NCBI RefSeq assembly: GCF_003952525.1
Contig: NZ_CP034451.1
Span: 3,658,001-3,722,000, forward strand
Length of the DNA: 64,000 nt
Reading direction: 5' to 3'
Source of the DNA: Mesorhizobium sp. M3A.F.Ca.ET.080.04.2.1
GTDB lineage: Bacteria > Pseudomonadota > Alphaproteobacteria > Rhizobiales > Rhizobiaceae
The number at the start of each line of letters is the position of its first letter. The first letter of the stretch is position 1. Positions 54,469 through 62,068 of this stretch are shown here, piece by piece. The translations under genes and the position numbers were made by a program. The notes beneath the pieces are model-generated. The model was not told the origin of the DNA. It did not search any database and saw nothing but the letters and a program-made list of their open reading frames with translations.

Positions 54469-56721
54469 TTAAGCTTCCAGCCTTGCGACATCGACCAGCG
54501 CTGTGTGGGCGCTGCATCCCTGCCCCAGTCGCGAGGTGCCAACGTCCTTCGTCAGCACGTTCGGGTTTCCGTCAGGGTCGATGTTCCCGCCGGGGTCGCC
54601 GAACCATGCGCCGGTGGGCAAGGCCACCACGCCAGGATGAATGTCCTCGGATACCGATGCTCGCGCCCGGCACGCGCCACGCGTGTTGAAGACCCGGACG
54701 AGATCGCCGGTTCGGATTCCTCGCACGGTCGCATCGCCGGGATGCATGACCAGCGTTTCGGGCCGCGCACCCTCCCGGTCGGCGAGGGCGCTTTCGAACT
54801 GGCTGTGGAGCTTGTCCCCCGGCTGCGGCGAGACGAGGTGCAGCGGCGCGGCCACTGTTGCTGCGCCCAGCCATTCCGAGGGCGGCAGCCAAACCGGATG
54901 CCCTGGGCAGTCGTCATAGCCGAAGGCGTCGATGGTTTCGGAGAAGATCTCGATCTTGCCCGAGGGCGTGCCGAGCGGCGAGGCTTCGGGATTCTCCCGG
55001 AAGGGGGCGAAGAGCGTGCGGTTGGGGCCCTCTGCCCGGATCGGCAGCCTTATCCAGTTCCGCGCTCTCAACTCTTCCAGATCAGGCACTTCGACGCCCT
55101 TCGGGACGGCAAGGCTGCGGTATTCCTCGTACAGTAGCGAAAGCCAGTCCGCGGCGCTCCGTCCTTCGGTGAACACGGCGCCCACGCCGAGGCGCTCGGC
55201 GAGTCCGGCGAAGATTGCGTAGTCGTCGCGCGCCTCGCCCACCGGCGGGATCAGGCGCGGCATGTGGAAAAGATAATCGTCGAGGTTCGAGCGCCCGATG
55301 TCCTCGCGCTCGTAGGGCGTCGTCGCCGGGAAGACGATATCGGCGCGCTTGGCGGTCGCGGTCCACCAGGGCTCGTTCACGATCACGGTCTCGGGCTTCT
55401 GCCACGCCTCGTGCAGCGCGTTCAGGTCTTGATGATGGTGATAGGGGTTGCCTCCGGCCCAATAGATGAGGCGGATGTCGGGATAGGGCTCGCGCCGGCC
55501 GTTGAAATCATAGGGTTGGCCAGGGTTTCGCAGCATGTCGCCGATCCGCGCGACCGGGATGACCGTTTCGACCGGGTTCGTCAGCTGCGAGAAGGTCATG
55601 CCGCCAAGGCCGATGAGTGATTTTCCCACGCCGCCGATGGCGCCGTAGCCGTAGCCCACTCCACCGCCGGGCAGGCCGATCTGGCCCAGCATCGCGGAGA
55701 GCACGGCCGACATCCAGTAGGGCTGCTCGCCGTGTTCGCCGCGCTGCAGCGACCAGGCGACCGTGACCAGCGTGCGGGTCGAAGCCATCCGGCGCGCAAG
55801 GTTCCGAGTCGTGTCGGGATCGACGCCGCAAAGCGGCGCGGCCCATTCTGGGCTCTTGGGCTGGCCGTCGGTTTCGCCCATCAGATAGGGACGGAAACGC
55901 TCGAACCCCACGGTGCATCGGGCCAGGAAGTCGCGGTTGGTGAGCCCCTCGCTTTCCAGAACATGCGCAAGCGCCAGCATCAGCGCGGTGTCGGATGCGG
56001 GCCGAACAGGAATCCATTCGCAGCCTTCCGGCGCGTCGATGCGTTGCGGCCCGATATTGATGCAGCGCATGTCCTTCGCGGCAAAGCGGTGGAACCAGCC
56101 GGCCGTCTCATGCTCCGTGACCCCACCCATGCTGACCTGGGAATTCTTGGGATTGATCCCTCCGAACATCACCAGCGTCTGGGTGTGGTCGTGGATTGTC
56201 TGCCAGCCGTCCTGGTGCTCGTAAAGGAGCTGCAGGAAGTTCACGCCGAAGACATGCGGCATGATCGACTGAGCGCAGCCGGTAGAGTAGCTGCCGAACG
56301 AAGCGACATAGCCGCCGATCGAGTTGAGAAACCGGTGCGCCTGGCTTTGCGCGTGGTGGAACCGGCCGGCGGAGCTCCAGCCGTAGGAGCCGCCGAAGAT
56401 CGCCTTGTTGCCATACTCGCGGCGCACCCGGTCGATCTCCGTCGCGGCGATGTCGAGCGCTTCGTCCCACGGAAGCGCGACGAATTCGTCGCTGCCGCGC
56501 CCGTCTCGCTTGCGCTTTTCCAGCCAGCCACGCCGGATTGACGGGTGGGCCACGCGCGTGCGGTGGTGGACGGCCGCAGGAAGAATGCCGGGAATCGGCG
56601 TGGGATGGGGATCGTGCGAGAAGGGTCGGGTGGCGACGATGCGATCACCCTCGACATCCACCTCGAACGCACCCCAGTGGCTCGAAGTCACCTTCGTCTG
56701 TTTCGAGGAACTATCGACCAT
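54469..56721 (-). CDS. bisC: Molybdopterin-dependent oxidoreductase, biotin sulfoxide reductase-like
   Basis: This is a 750-residue enzyme of the DMSO reductase family binding bis-MGD. The molybdenum ligand is Ser117 in SYGWSSAGRFHHAQSQ. It has no N-terminal iron-sulfur cysteines and no Tat signal, which points to the cytosolic BisC/TorZ/MsrP-like group rather than periplasmic TorA or DorA. Other motifs are GGINPKNSQVSMGGVTEHE, WWTATAKRADIVFPATTPYE and the C-terminal LHLVSPQPGDKLHSQFES domain IV region. It reduces S- or N-oxides such as biotin or methionine sulfoxide. GGGGAGA precedes the ATG, and a small Cys protein gene lies 63 bases upstream on the same strand. Confidence 0.92.
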   Translation of the reverse strand: MVDSSSKQTKVTSSHWGAFEVDVEGDRIVATRPFSHDPHPTPIPGILPAAVHHRTRVAHPSIRRGWLEKRKRDGRGSDEFVALPWDEALDIAATEIDRVRREYGNKAIFGGSYGWSSAGRFHHAQSQAHRFLNSIGGYVASFGSYSTGCAQSIMPHVFGVNFLQLLYEHQDGWQTIHDHTQTLVMFGGINPKNSQVSMGGVTEHETAGWFHRFAAKDMRCINIGPQRIDAPEGCEWIPVRPASDTALMLALAHVLESEGLTNRDFLARCTVGFERFRPYLMGETDGQPKSPEWAAPLCGVDPDTTRNLARRMASTRTLVTVAWSLQRGEHGEQPYWMSAVLSAMLGQIGLPGGGVGYGYGAIGGVGKSLIGLGGMTFSQLTNPVETVIPVARIGDMLRNPGQPYDFNGRREPYPDIRLIYWAGGNPYHHHQDLNALHEAWQKPETVIVNEPWWTATAKRADIVFPATTPYEREDIGRSNLDDYLFHMPRLIPPVGEARDDYAIFAGLAERLGVGAVFTEGRSAADWLSLLYEEYRSLAVPKGVEVPDLEELRARNWIRLPIRAEGPNRTLFAPFRENPEASPLGTPSGKIEIFSETIDAFGYDDCPGHPVWLPPSEWLGAATVAAPLHLVSPQPGDKLHSQFESALADREGARPETLVMHPGDATVRGIRTGDLVRVFNTRGACRARASVSEDIHPGVVALPTGAWFGDPGGNIDPDGNPNVLTKDVGTSRLGQGCSAHTALVDVARLEA

Positions 56722-56784
56722 CTGATCTCCCCTTCTTGCGGCTGCACTTCGCGGCCTCGCGCGGCGAGGGCCGCGTGCGAGGCT

Positions 56785-57171
56785 TCAACTCGCTTCCAAC
56801 TTCCCCGTCCAGCGATCCCCGCCCGCCCAATAGGGACAGTGAGGGCAGACGCCCCCTTCCAGGTAGTCGATCGCCTCCTCATGCGGGCAACCAATGATTC
56901 TGTCGGCCATGACCACGGAATGCACCTCCCGCTCCTTCAGGAACGCCGCGATCTCGGCGAAAATCGTTCCGCTCTTTTGCATGTCACCGGTTTCCATCAA
57001 CCAGCGGCGCAATTCGGTCGGCTCGGAATGCGGAGCGCGGACAATGCCGACGGCCAGCTTCGTGGCGCTGACATTGTCAGGGCCAGAAGGCGATAGTGCC
57101 GGTGGGGTAGGCGCCTCCCCCTTCTTGGCCTTCTTTTCGATCCACTTTCTTGCCCGCTGATCCGGTTTCAT
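56785..57171 (-). CDS. Small cysteine-motif protein upstream of the molybdoenzyme
   Basis: This is a 128-residue soluble protein. The first 30 residues are basic and Pro-rich. The middle is a helical region (ELRRWLMETGD, IFAEIAAFLKEREVHSVVMAD) and the C-terminus has a CPHEE and a CPHCPYW motif (Cys95, Cys109, Cys112, with His97 and His111), a likely zinc or iron-sulfur site. I do not recognise the family. It is the gene before the BisC-like enzyme with the same direction, so it may be a chaperone or electron-transfer partner. That link is from position only. Confidence 0.7.
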   Translation of the reverse strand: MKPDQRARKWIEKKAKKGEAPTPPALSPSGPDNVSATKLAVGIVRAPHSEPTELRRWLMETGDMQKSGTIFAEIAAFLKEREVHSVVMADRIIGCPHEEAIDYLEGGVCPHCPYWAGGDRWTGKLEAS

Positions 57172-57277
57172 GCTTGCTGGACTTTGTCATGAGTCGGCAA
57201 GGTATCGCTCGCCGGAACGCACATAAGATCAGCAAGGAAAAGGCGGATCAAGCACGTGGCCCAAGGTAAGCGAACTC

Positions 57278-57382
57278 ATGGAACGCTGGTTCGACCTTCA
57301 TCTCCATCTGGCGAACTGGGGCACGCGTCGCCTGATGCTGAAGCTGCCGGCTCGGCTAGTTGATCGCGATCGCGTTGGATAG
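57278..57382 (+). pseudogene. Short remnant resembling the start of a larger protein
   Basis: From an ATG the frame reads MERWFDLHLHLANWGTRRLM, then 14 more residues to a TAG. The block FDxxLxxANWGTRRLMxRLP is, from memory, the beginning of a family of bacterial proteins of unknown function. Here it stops at once, so the gene is cut or broken. There is no good ribosome-binding site. Confidence 0.3.
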
Positions 57383-57852
57383 TTGCTGGAAGGGACCGAT
57401 TGCGGCAGCCCGCTGAGCTGCGACTTGGCGGAGAGGGAGGGATTCGGTTTCACGCCTATCCTGCTGAAAATGCTAATCTTTTCGCGCTTTTTGTTACGCA
57501 GTTTGTTACACTGCTACAACTGCGATTTACAATCGCTCTTTTGAGCTCGCCTGCCCAATCCATCTTATCTGTCGAAACCGACGCAATGGCGCGGCGGTGG
57601 ATTGGGTCACTCTGTCATAGTATCCGCGCTTCATTAAGTTGACGATGCCGTTTAGACTCGGAGCTGATCCTTTCCGGTCGATCACCAGGATTTGGCGCGC
57701 GACCCGGCACCGGCGGTTCGTCTTTGTACGTTTGTGTCATCCAGGCCGGATCAACTCGGCCATCAGGCTTCTCACGACTTATGCATGCGTTTCCCACTTT
57801 TATTAGCATTCGGTGCGAACCCGCACCCTGCACCAAACCTGCGACGCCTAAG
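57383..57852. other. Intergenic, AT-richer region
   Basis: These 470 bases hold no gene I can support. GC is clearly lower than in the flanking genes, with TTTTTGTTACGCAG and TTTGTTACACTG as an imperfect direct repeat near 57489-57513. The composition break agrees with a joint between core and acquired DNA. Confidence 0.4.
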
Positions 57853-58365
57853 CTATCGTCCTCGACTTGAGCGTTCCCTGCTTCTCGTGGAAGACGCTAA
57901 ATTCGCTCGTGCGTTATTGCCGGCCAGCAAAGGCTGCGGGTCGGCGGTGAGGGTGTCGAGGAGCGGCGGCCGTTCCCTTTCACTCAATAGTGCCGCCGGC
58001 GCCTGGATGGTTTCCACGACGCCGCCCCCGCAATCGTAGCCGTTGTGATGATCATCGTGCATGCGCTGAGCTGTTGGGGACATGCTGATGGCGGTGCCGG
58101 AAGCACCGGAGACATGTGATATCTCGGCAGCGGGCAGAGCGGCTTCTCTGTCGCTGCACAGGAAAGCGTAGAGTTCCTTCACGCAAATGCGGGCGTCCTT
58201 CTTGTCTTTTTGAAAGGGCGGGACGAGGGGCAACCTGATATCGGCCTTTTGGTAGAACGGACTGCGCTCTTCGTACAGCTGGTCAACCTTCTGCTCGATG
58301 TCGGCGCCTTGCAGCAGCGGCCGGCTGGTGTCCCTCTCGAGGCGCCTGCGGAGCTCTTTCAGCTC
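57853..58365 (-). pseudogene. C-terminal piece of the shikimate kinase-like gene
   Basis: In the third frame the sequence continues as ELKELRRRLERDTSRPLLQG, then DIEQKVDQLYEERSPFYQKA, the lid and C-terminal helices of shikimate kinase, and ends with a further 120 residues of low-complexity Ala/Ser/Arg-rich tail to a stop at 57853. An internal ATG at 58233 could start a short orphan peptide, but the clear continuation of the kinase domain makes a broken gene the better reading. Confidence 0.6.
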
Positions 58366-59299
58366 GGGTGTCGAGCCAGATCGACCTCGCCTTATTAAGA
58401 ATCAGGGCTTGATTGGACTCCTTGCCAAAGCAGCCGCCGCCGGTTGCGATGACGATGGGGCCTCTCTCCAGCTGCTTGGCGAGCTCTTTGGTCTCCAGGT
58501 CCCTGAAGTGCGCCTCGCCACGGCCAGGGTCGGCGAACATCTCCATCAGATTGCCGTGATCGGCGACGATATGCTTATCGATGTCGACAAACTCCACCCC
58601 CAACTCCTTGGCAAGCTGGGCGCCGATGGTCGACTTGCCGCTCGCCGGCATGCCGACGAGCACGACCGGCCGCGTACCGAGGGCCGCGAGGATCTCGCCG
58701 GCTTGCGGCGAGCGAGCGACCGCAATCTGTTGTCTTGCGACGATGGGCGACCTGGAGGTCCCTGCCGCCCTCGACCTGCTTTCTCCTGACGAGTCCCAGT
58801 GTAATATCTCCCAGGCACCACGGGGAATGGGGACTAGCTGTGAGCTCTGCGCGCGGTGCGCGAGCTCGGCCCGATAACTGGCCGGCGTAGGGAACTCGAC
58901 CTCGAAGCGATAGTTCTGCGCGGTTCTGAACGCCGTGTGAACGCCGCGTAACCGCGGCCTGTCCATCCTGATGACCCAGTTGGTGGTCTCGACCTCGCTG
59001 CAGTCCCGCTCCTCGAAGGCCAGTGCCGCCTTCCTGAAGGCGCGCGTAAAAGCCTCGTCCGGGATCTCGAAGACATGGCGCACGGCATTGGTGACCAGTT
59101 GGGCCTCCGGCGCCGTGCTCACGCTCTGGCCGGTCAACTCGTCGGCTATCCAGACCTGCCCGCCCGACCGTTGGTCAAGATGCGGCACCTTCACCTCGAT
59201 GCCGTCCTGCCGCAAAAGCTCGGCAACCGCATGCACAATTTTTGGTAATCGCGCTTTCTTGCGCTTCGGCGGGGGCGGCTTCGAGCCTGGCCCGCTCAA
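58283..59299 (-). CDS. Shikimate kinase-like P-loop protein fragment
   Basis: This open frame of 338 codons continues the preceding fragment after the frameshift. Its first 20 codons are out-of-frame sequence; from KIVHAVAELLRQDGIEVKV it looks genuine. Residues 60-195 form a region of unknown fold. From about residue 210 a shikimate kinase domain appears: Walker A VGMPASGKST (215-224), VDIDKHI (238-244, metal/shikimate Asp), and ATGGGCF (285-291). The C-terminal 27 residues are again out of frame (after LDTR). An aroK function in aromatic synthesis is unlikely for such a fusion. Confidence 0.65.
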   Translation of the reverse strand: MSGPGSKPPPPKRKKARLPKIVHAVAELLRQDGIEVKVPHLDQRSGGQVWIADELTGQSVSTAPEAQLVTNAVRHVFEIPDEAFTRAFRKAALAFEERDCSEVETTNWVIRMDRPRLRGVHTAFRTAQNYRFEVEFPTPASYRAELAHRAQSSQLVPIPRGAWEILHWDSSGESRSRAAGTSRSPIVARQQIAVARSPQAGEILAALGTRPVVLVGMPASGKSTIGAQLAKELGVEFVDIDKHIVADHGNLMEMFADPGRGEAHFRDLETKELAKQLERGPIVIATGGGCFGKESNQALILNKARSIWLDTRAERAPQAPREGHQPAAAARRRHRAEG

Positions 59300-61646
59300 G
59301 GGCCTGTTCGCTGCTCAGCGTTATCGTGCTGGCGCGGTCGTCTTCGGCCGAGATTGCTAAGGCGCTGAGCAGAATGCGCTTTTCGACGGCGAGTCTGATC
59401 GAGGCCTCCATGACCGATGCCGCCAGCGTGGGGTTGTCCTTCAGATCCGCCAGGCTGCCATCGACGTCGAACCGGCCCTGGTGGAGCTTTGCCGCCTGCG
59501 CCTTGACATATGGCGCCGACTTGAAGCCCGGCCTCTGCTCCAAGAGCCGCTGCAATTCGGTGGTTTTTTGCATGAACACCCGCGCACCGGTATCGGACTT
59601 GTAGGCGTCAGTGCCGACCTTGATGCCGACGCTCAACAGATTGATGGCGCTTTCATGCAGCTTGACTTCCGACTGCTCATGAGCCGGCTCGCTATTGAGC
59701 TGCAGGTTCCAGTCCTGGAGCTCGGCCACTAACAACGCGGCCAGTTCGCAGGCCACCGGATGCCTGGCGGCCTTGCTGTCTTCCCTCGCCCTGGCGATGA
59801 GCTCATGGAGGGCCTGGCCATCCGGCCGATCTTCCTGCAACAGTGCGCGGATGTCGGCCTTGAGCTCATTATGAATGCCCTCGTAGGTGCCGAAGATGGC
59901 ACGCTCGGCAAACCAGCGTTGCGCCTCCAGCGGCTGCGCCAGCACGTTGCGCTGCAGGCAGCTGTAGGTCTCCAGCACCAGCCCGGTGGCCGACAGGATC
60001 TGCTTGGACCGGGTGAACTGGTAGCCGCTTTTCTCAATGGCCGGCGTGTGCGACTTCGGCGGCTTCATCGAGGCGATGCCGCGCGCCTGCAGCTGCGCGT
60101 CGAACTGGCGCACATGCTCGTAAAGGCGAGGCTGGTCGCCAATGATGACGACGGTGTCGCCATCAAAATCGCCGTCGAGCATTTTTTGTTCGACGCTTGG
60201 AACCGCAACCAAAGAGCCGGGCGCGAACACCTCCGTCGCCTGCAGGATGCCGACGCACTCGAGCGCGGTGTCGGCCTTGACCCGGTCCTTTTCCTCCAGC
60301 CAGTACGAATGGCACTTTACGTCCTCGGCAGACATCACGACCCCGCGCTCGGCGAAGTCCGCCGGCCACATTTCGTCGGGCACAACGATCAAGATGCCTT
60401 TGGCAAAGAAGGTCGGATCGTCGGCGGCAAGCCCAGCCCCCGACCTGTGCGCGAAGTTGAAGCTATATTGGAAGGCCACGCACCGATCCAGGAACGCCGC
60501 GGTCCGGTCGCCATCGCGCGCCGACCTGACCCGGTCGGCGGCGAACGGGCGCAGGTTGGGCTTGTCATAGGGGGAGCGTCCGACAAGCACGCCAGCGTCA
60601 CGGGTCAAGGTCTTGCTCTTGCCCGTCGGCACATGCAGGCATTCGTCGCTGGACGGCACGGCGATAGCGCTCGAACCCTCGATATGCCCGCCCGTGACCG
60701 TCCGGAACAGCTCCTCGGCGGTGAGGCTTTGATGGGTTTCGAGCCAAGCCTGAGCCTTCTCGCGGGTCTCCTGTGCTACCTCGACGCTACGCGGATAATG
60801 TTGCAGCGCCGAGGGCGGTACCGCCGATTGCCTTTTATCGGCATAGGCAGGCATCCGCTCGGGAGCGTCGTGGCGAGCCCGGGCAATGGACGGCATGCGC
60901 TCGGCCAGTGAGGCCCTAATGAAGCCGCAGCCGTCATGCGGCCGCAAGGCGATCTCGCCGTCTCGCCCCTCGAACCGGAAGGGATGCACTGCGCCTGCGG
61001 GATGGTCGGGCAGAAGGGACAGCTTGAAGCACCCTTCCAGCGCATAATCATGGGGGCCAATGTCGGGGATGCCCGGCGGCGCGGCAAATCCGCGGCGCTG
61101 GGTATAGTAATAGGCTTCCTTGAACGGCGCCCAGGCCCGCGACAGCTGCTCAAAGGCCGTACCCGGAGCCGTCTCGGCATAGGGGATCGCCAAAAGCTTG
61201 CCGCTTGGGGCCTCTGCGGCCGTGAAAGGCAGGTGAGAGGCAAGCTGGTTCAGGCTCTTTTGCGGCGGCTTCAGTTTGCTGCCGCCGAACAGGTCCATGC
61301 GGTAGGGCACGCCCTCCACGGTGAACGTGCGTGTCAGCATGGCTCCAGTCGGAGTTCCCTTTAGCTGCACCGCCACCACCTTCACCGCGCCCGAGGTCAA
61401 GCGGTGGAAAATGGAATAGCGCAACTCGGCTTCGCTGGCCAGCGGCCGGCCTTGCATGTCGACCACCGGCAGCCGCATCAGTCCGGCATCGCCTTGCGGC
61501 GGTCTCGGCTCGTGGTCCATGGCCTGAAGGACCCGATGGACATCGAAGCTGGAGGCTGCATGCTGGGCCTGGATCATCGATGCGTTCTGCGCCATGAAGG
61601 TGTCGAGCGCTTCGAGCGGCTCCTTCGCCTCGATCTCGGCGATCAC
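59175..61646 (-). CDS. Effector-like protein fragment with RNA polymerase-type DFDGD motif
   Basis: This is an open frame of 823 codons from a GTG at 61646. Residues 350-371 read AGVLVGRSPYDKPNLRPFAA, which follows the VLxxRxPxxxxxxxRxFxx pattern of the second double-psi barrel of RNA polymerase beta-prime and QDE-1-type RdRPs. Residues 490-502 read LDGDFDGDTVVII with the DxDGD metal motif at 493-497. In true polymerases these two motifs are closer together; here about 120 residues separate them. The last 24 residues (after 800) belong to the shifted frame. There is no membrane segment or classical signal. Polymerase activity is not implied by this alone. Alternative: a domain of similar motif but different function. 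Confidence 0.65.
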   Translation of the reverse strand: MIAEIEAKEPLEALDTFMAQNASMIQAQHAASSFDVHRVLQAMDHEPRPPQGDAGLMRLPVVDMQGRPLASEAELRYSIFHRLTSGAVKVVAVQLKGTPTGAMLTRTFTVEGVPYRMDLFGGSKLKPPQKSLNQLASHLPFTAAEAPSGKLLAIPYAETAPGTAFEQLSRAWAPFKEAYYYTQRRGFAAPPGIPDIGPHDYALEGCFKLSLLPDHPAGAVHPFRFEGRDGEIALRPHDGCGFIRASLAERMPSIARARHDAPERMPAYADKRQSAVPPSALQHYPRSVEVAQETREKAQAWLETHQSLTAEELFRTVTGGHIEGSSAIAVPSSDECLHVPTGKSKTLTRDAGVLVGRSPYDKPNLRPFAADRVRSARDGDRTAAFLDRCVAFQYSFNFAHRSGAGLAADDPTFFAKGILIVVPDEMWPADFAERGVVMSAEDVKCHSYWLEEKDRVKADTALECVGILQATEVFAPGSLVAVPSVEQKMLDGDFDGDTVVIIGDQPRLYEHVRQFDAQLQARGIASMKPPKSHTPAIEKSGYQFTRSKQILSATGLVLETYSCLQRNVLAQPLEAQRWFAERAIFGTYEGIHNELKADIRALLQEDRPDGQALHELIARAREDSKAARHPVACELAALLVAELQDWNLQLNSEPAHEQSEVKLHESAINLLSVGIKVGTDAYKSDTGARVFMQKTTELQRLLEQRPGFKSAPYVKAQAAKLHQGRFDVDGSLADLKDNPTLAASVMEASIRLAVEKRILLSALAISAEDDRASTITLSSEQALERARLEAAPAEAQESAITKNCACGCRAFAAGRHRGEGAAS

Positions 61647-61707
61647 GCTCGAGTTCGCGCACCGCCTCGGCGCGCGCCGCGGCGCTCCTTCCTCGGCTGA
61701 TGAACAC

Positions 61708-62068
61708 TGCCGATCATAGATTCGACTGCCAGCCTCAAAGCCCCATCGTCGTGCATAATATGGGCTGGCCTCGCTACATTCGAAGGGGATCGAAGGCCGA
61801 TCCCACGGTGCGGTGAAAGAAGCTGCAAGCGGCTTCCAAGACTAGGTGCGAGCACCTCGATCTCATTGTAGGCCCGTCATCGGATCATATGGAAATCGGT
61901 GAGCTTCATCCGCCGGCCTTTTACAACGTGGTTTGGTCGATCCTCTAGGGGATTACGCAGTCTTAAGCCAGCATTAATACCTTAGACGCGACACTAGGAA
62001 TACTTTTACTATTCGCTAAAGCTCGATGCTATTTGACGAGGACTGGTCTTGCGTTTGCAGTTTTCTAG
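61708..62068. other. Intergenic region between the decayed gene and the GGDEF-EAL gene
   Basis: This divergent 361-base spacer is AT-rich in 61910-62040, against high GC elsewhere. It contains the TtsI-box-like sequence listed separately and the likely promoter of the GGDEF-EAL gene. No additional open frame with a ribosome-binding site is visible. Confidence 0.5.
62007..62039 (-). promoter_or_regulatory. Degenerate TtsI (tts) box-like sequence
   Basis: Read on the minus strand the 33 bases begin TCGTCA, have AGCT at positions 17-20 and end TAGTA. The tts box bound by the type III activator TtsI begins TCGTCAG, has AAGCT at this distance and ends with a TA at about 32. TCG before AGCT is displaced by two bases, so the match is partial. 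It faces the decayed large gene, about 300 bases upstream of its first possible start. Confidence 0.35.

Larger units (their letters stand above)
57853..61707 (-). pseudogene. Frameshifted large gene: RNA-polymerase-like region plus shikimate kinase-like domain
   Basis: Four consecutive minus-strand frames join into one protein of about 1,280 residues if three single-base shifts are undone. Frame A starts at a GTG at 61707 (MFISRGRSAAARAEAVRELE) and runs into frame B near 61647-61649, restoring a continuous coiled-coil. Frame B (61646 down to 59244) passes into frame C at the A5 run at 59239-59243, where one A fewer restores TKIVHAVAELL. Frame C passes into frame D at 58366-58368, restoring a normal shikimate-kinase end (ELKELRRRLERDTSRPLLQG). 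The pieces are described separately. The N-terminus may be truncated. Sequencing error is possible but three such errors in one gene, with none in most neighbours, favour decay. Confidence 0.6.

Noticed and set aside
57615..57836. A 73-codon minus-strand frame just downstream of the decayed gene as part of a transposase
   Set aside because: No DDE, integrase or helix-turn-helix pattern can be seen, and no terminal inverted repeats are nearby.
59239..59243. Programmed ribosomal frameshifting at the A5 run
   Set aside because: Two further shifts at unrelated sequences are also needed to rebuild the protein, and no downstream pseudoknot or upstream Shine-Dalgarno stimulator is evident. Gene decay explains all three.
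61643..61855. A 70-codon minus-strand frame as the true N-terminus of the effector-like gene
   Set aside because: It ends in an Arg/Gly-rich run with a stop exactly at the joint and does not continue the coiled-coil, unlike the frame that begins MFISRGRS.
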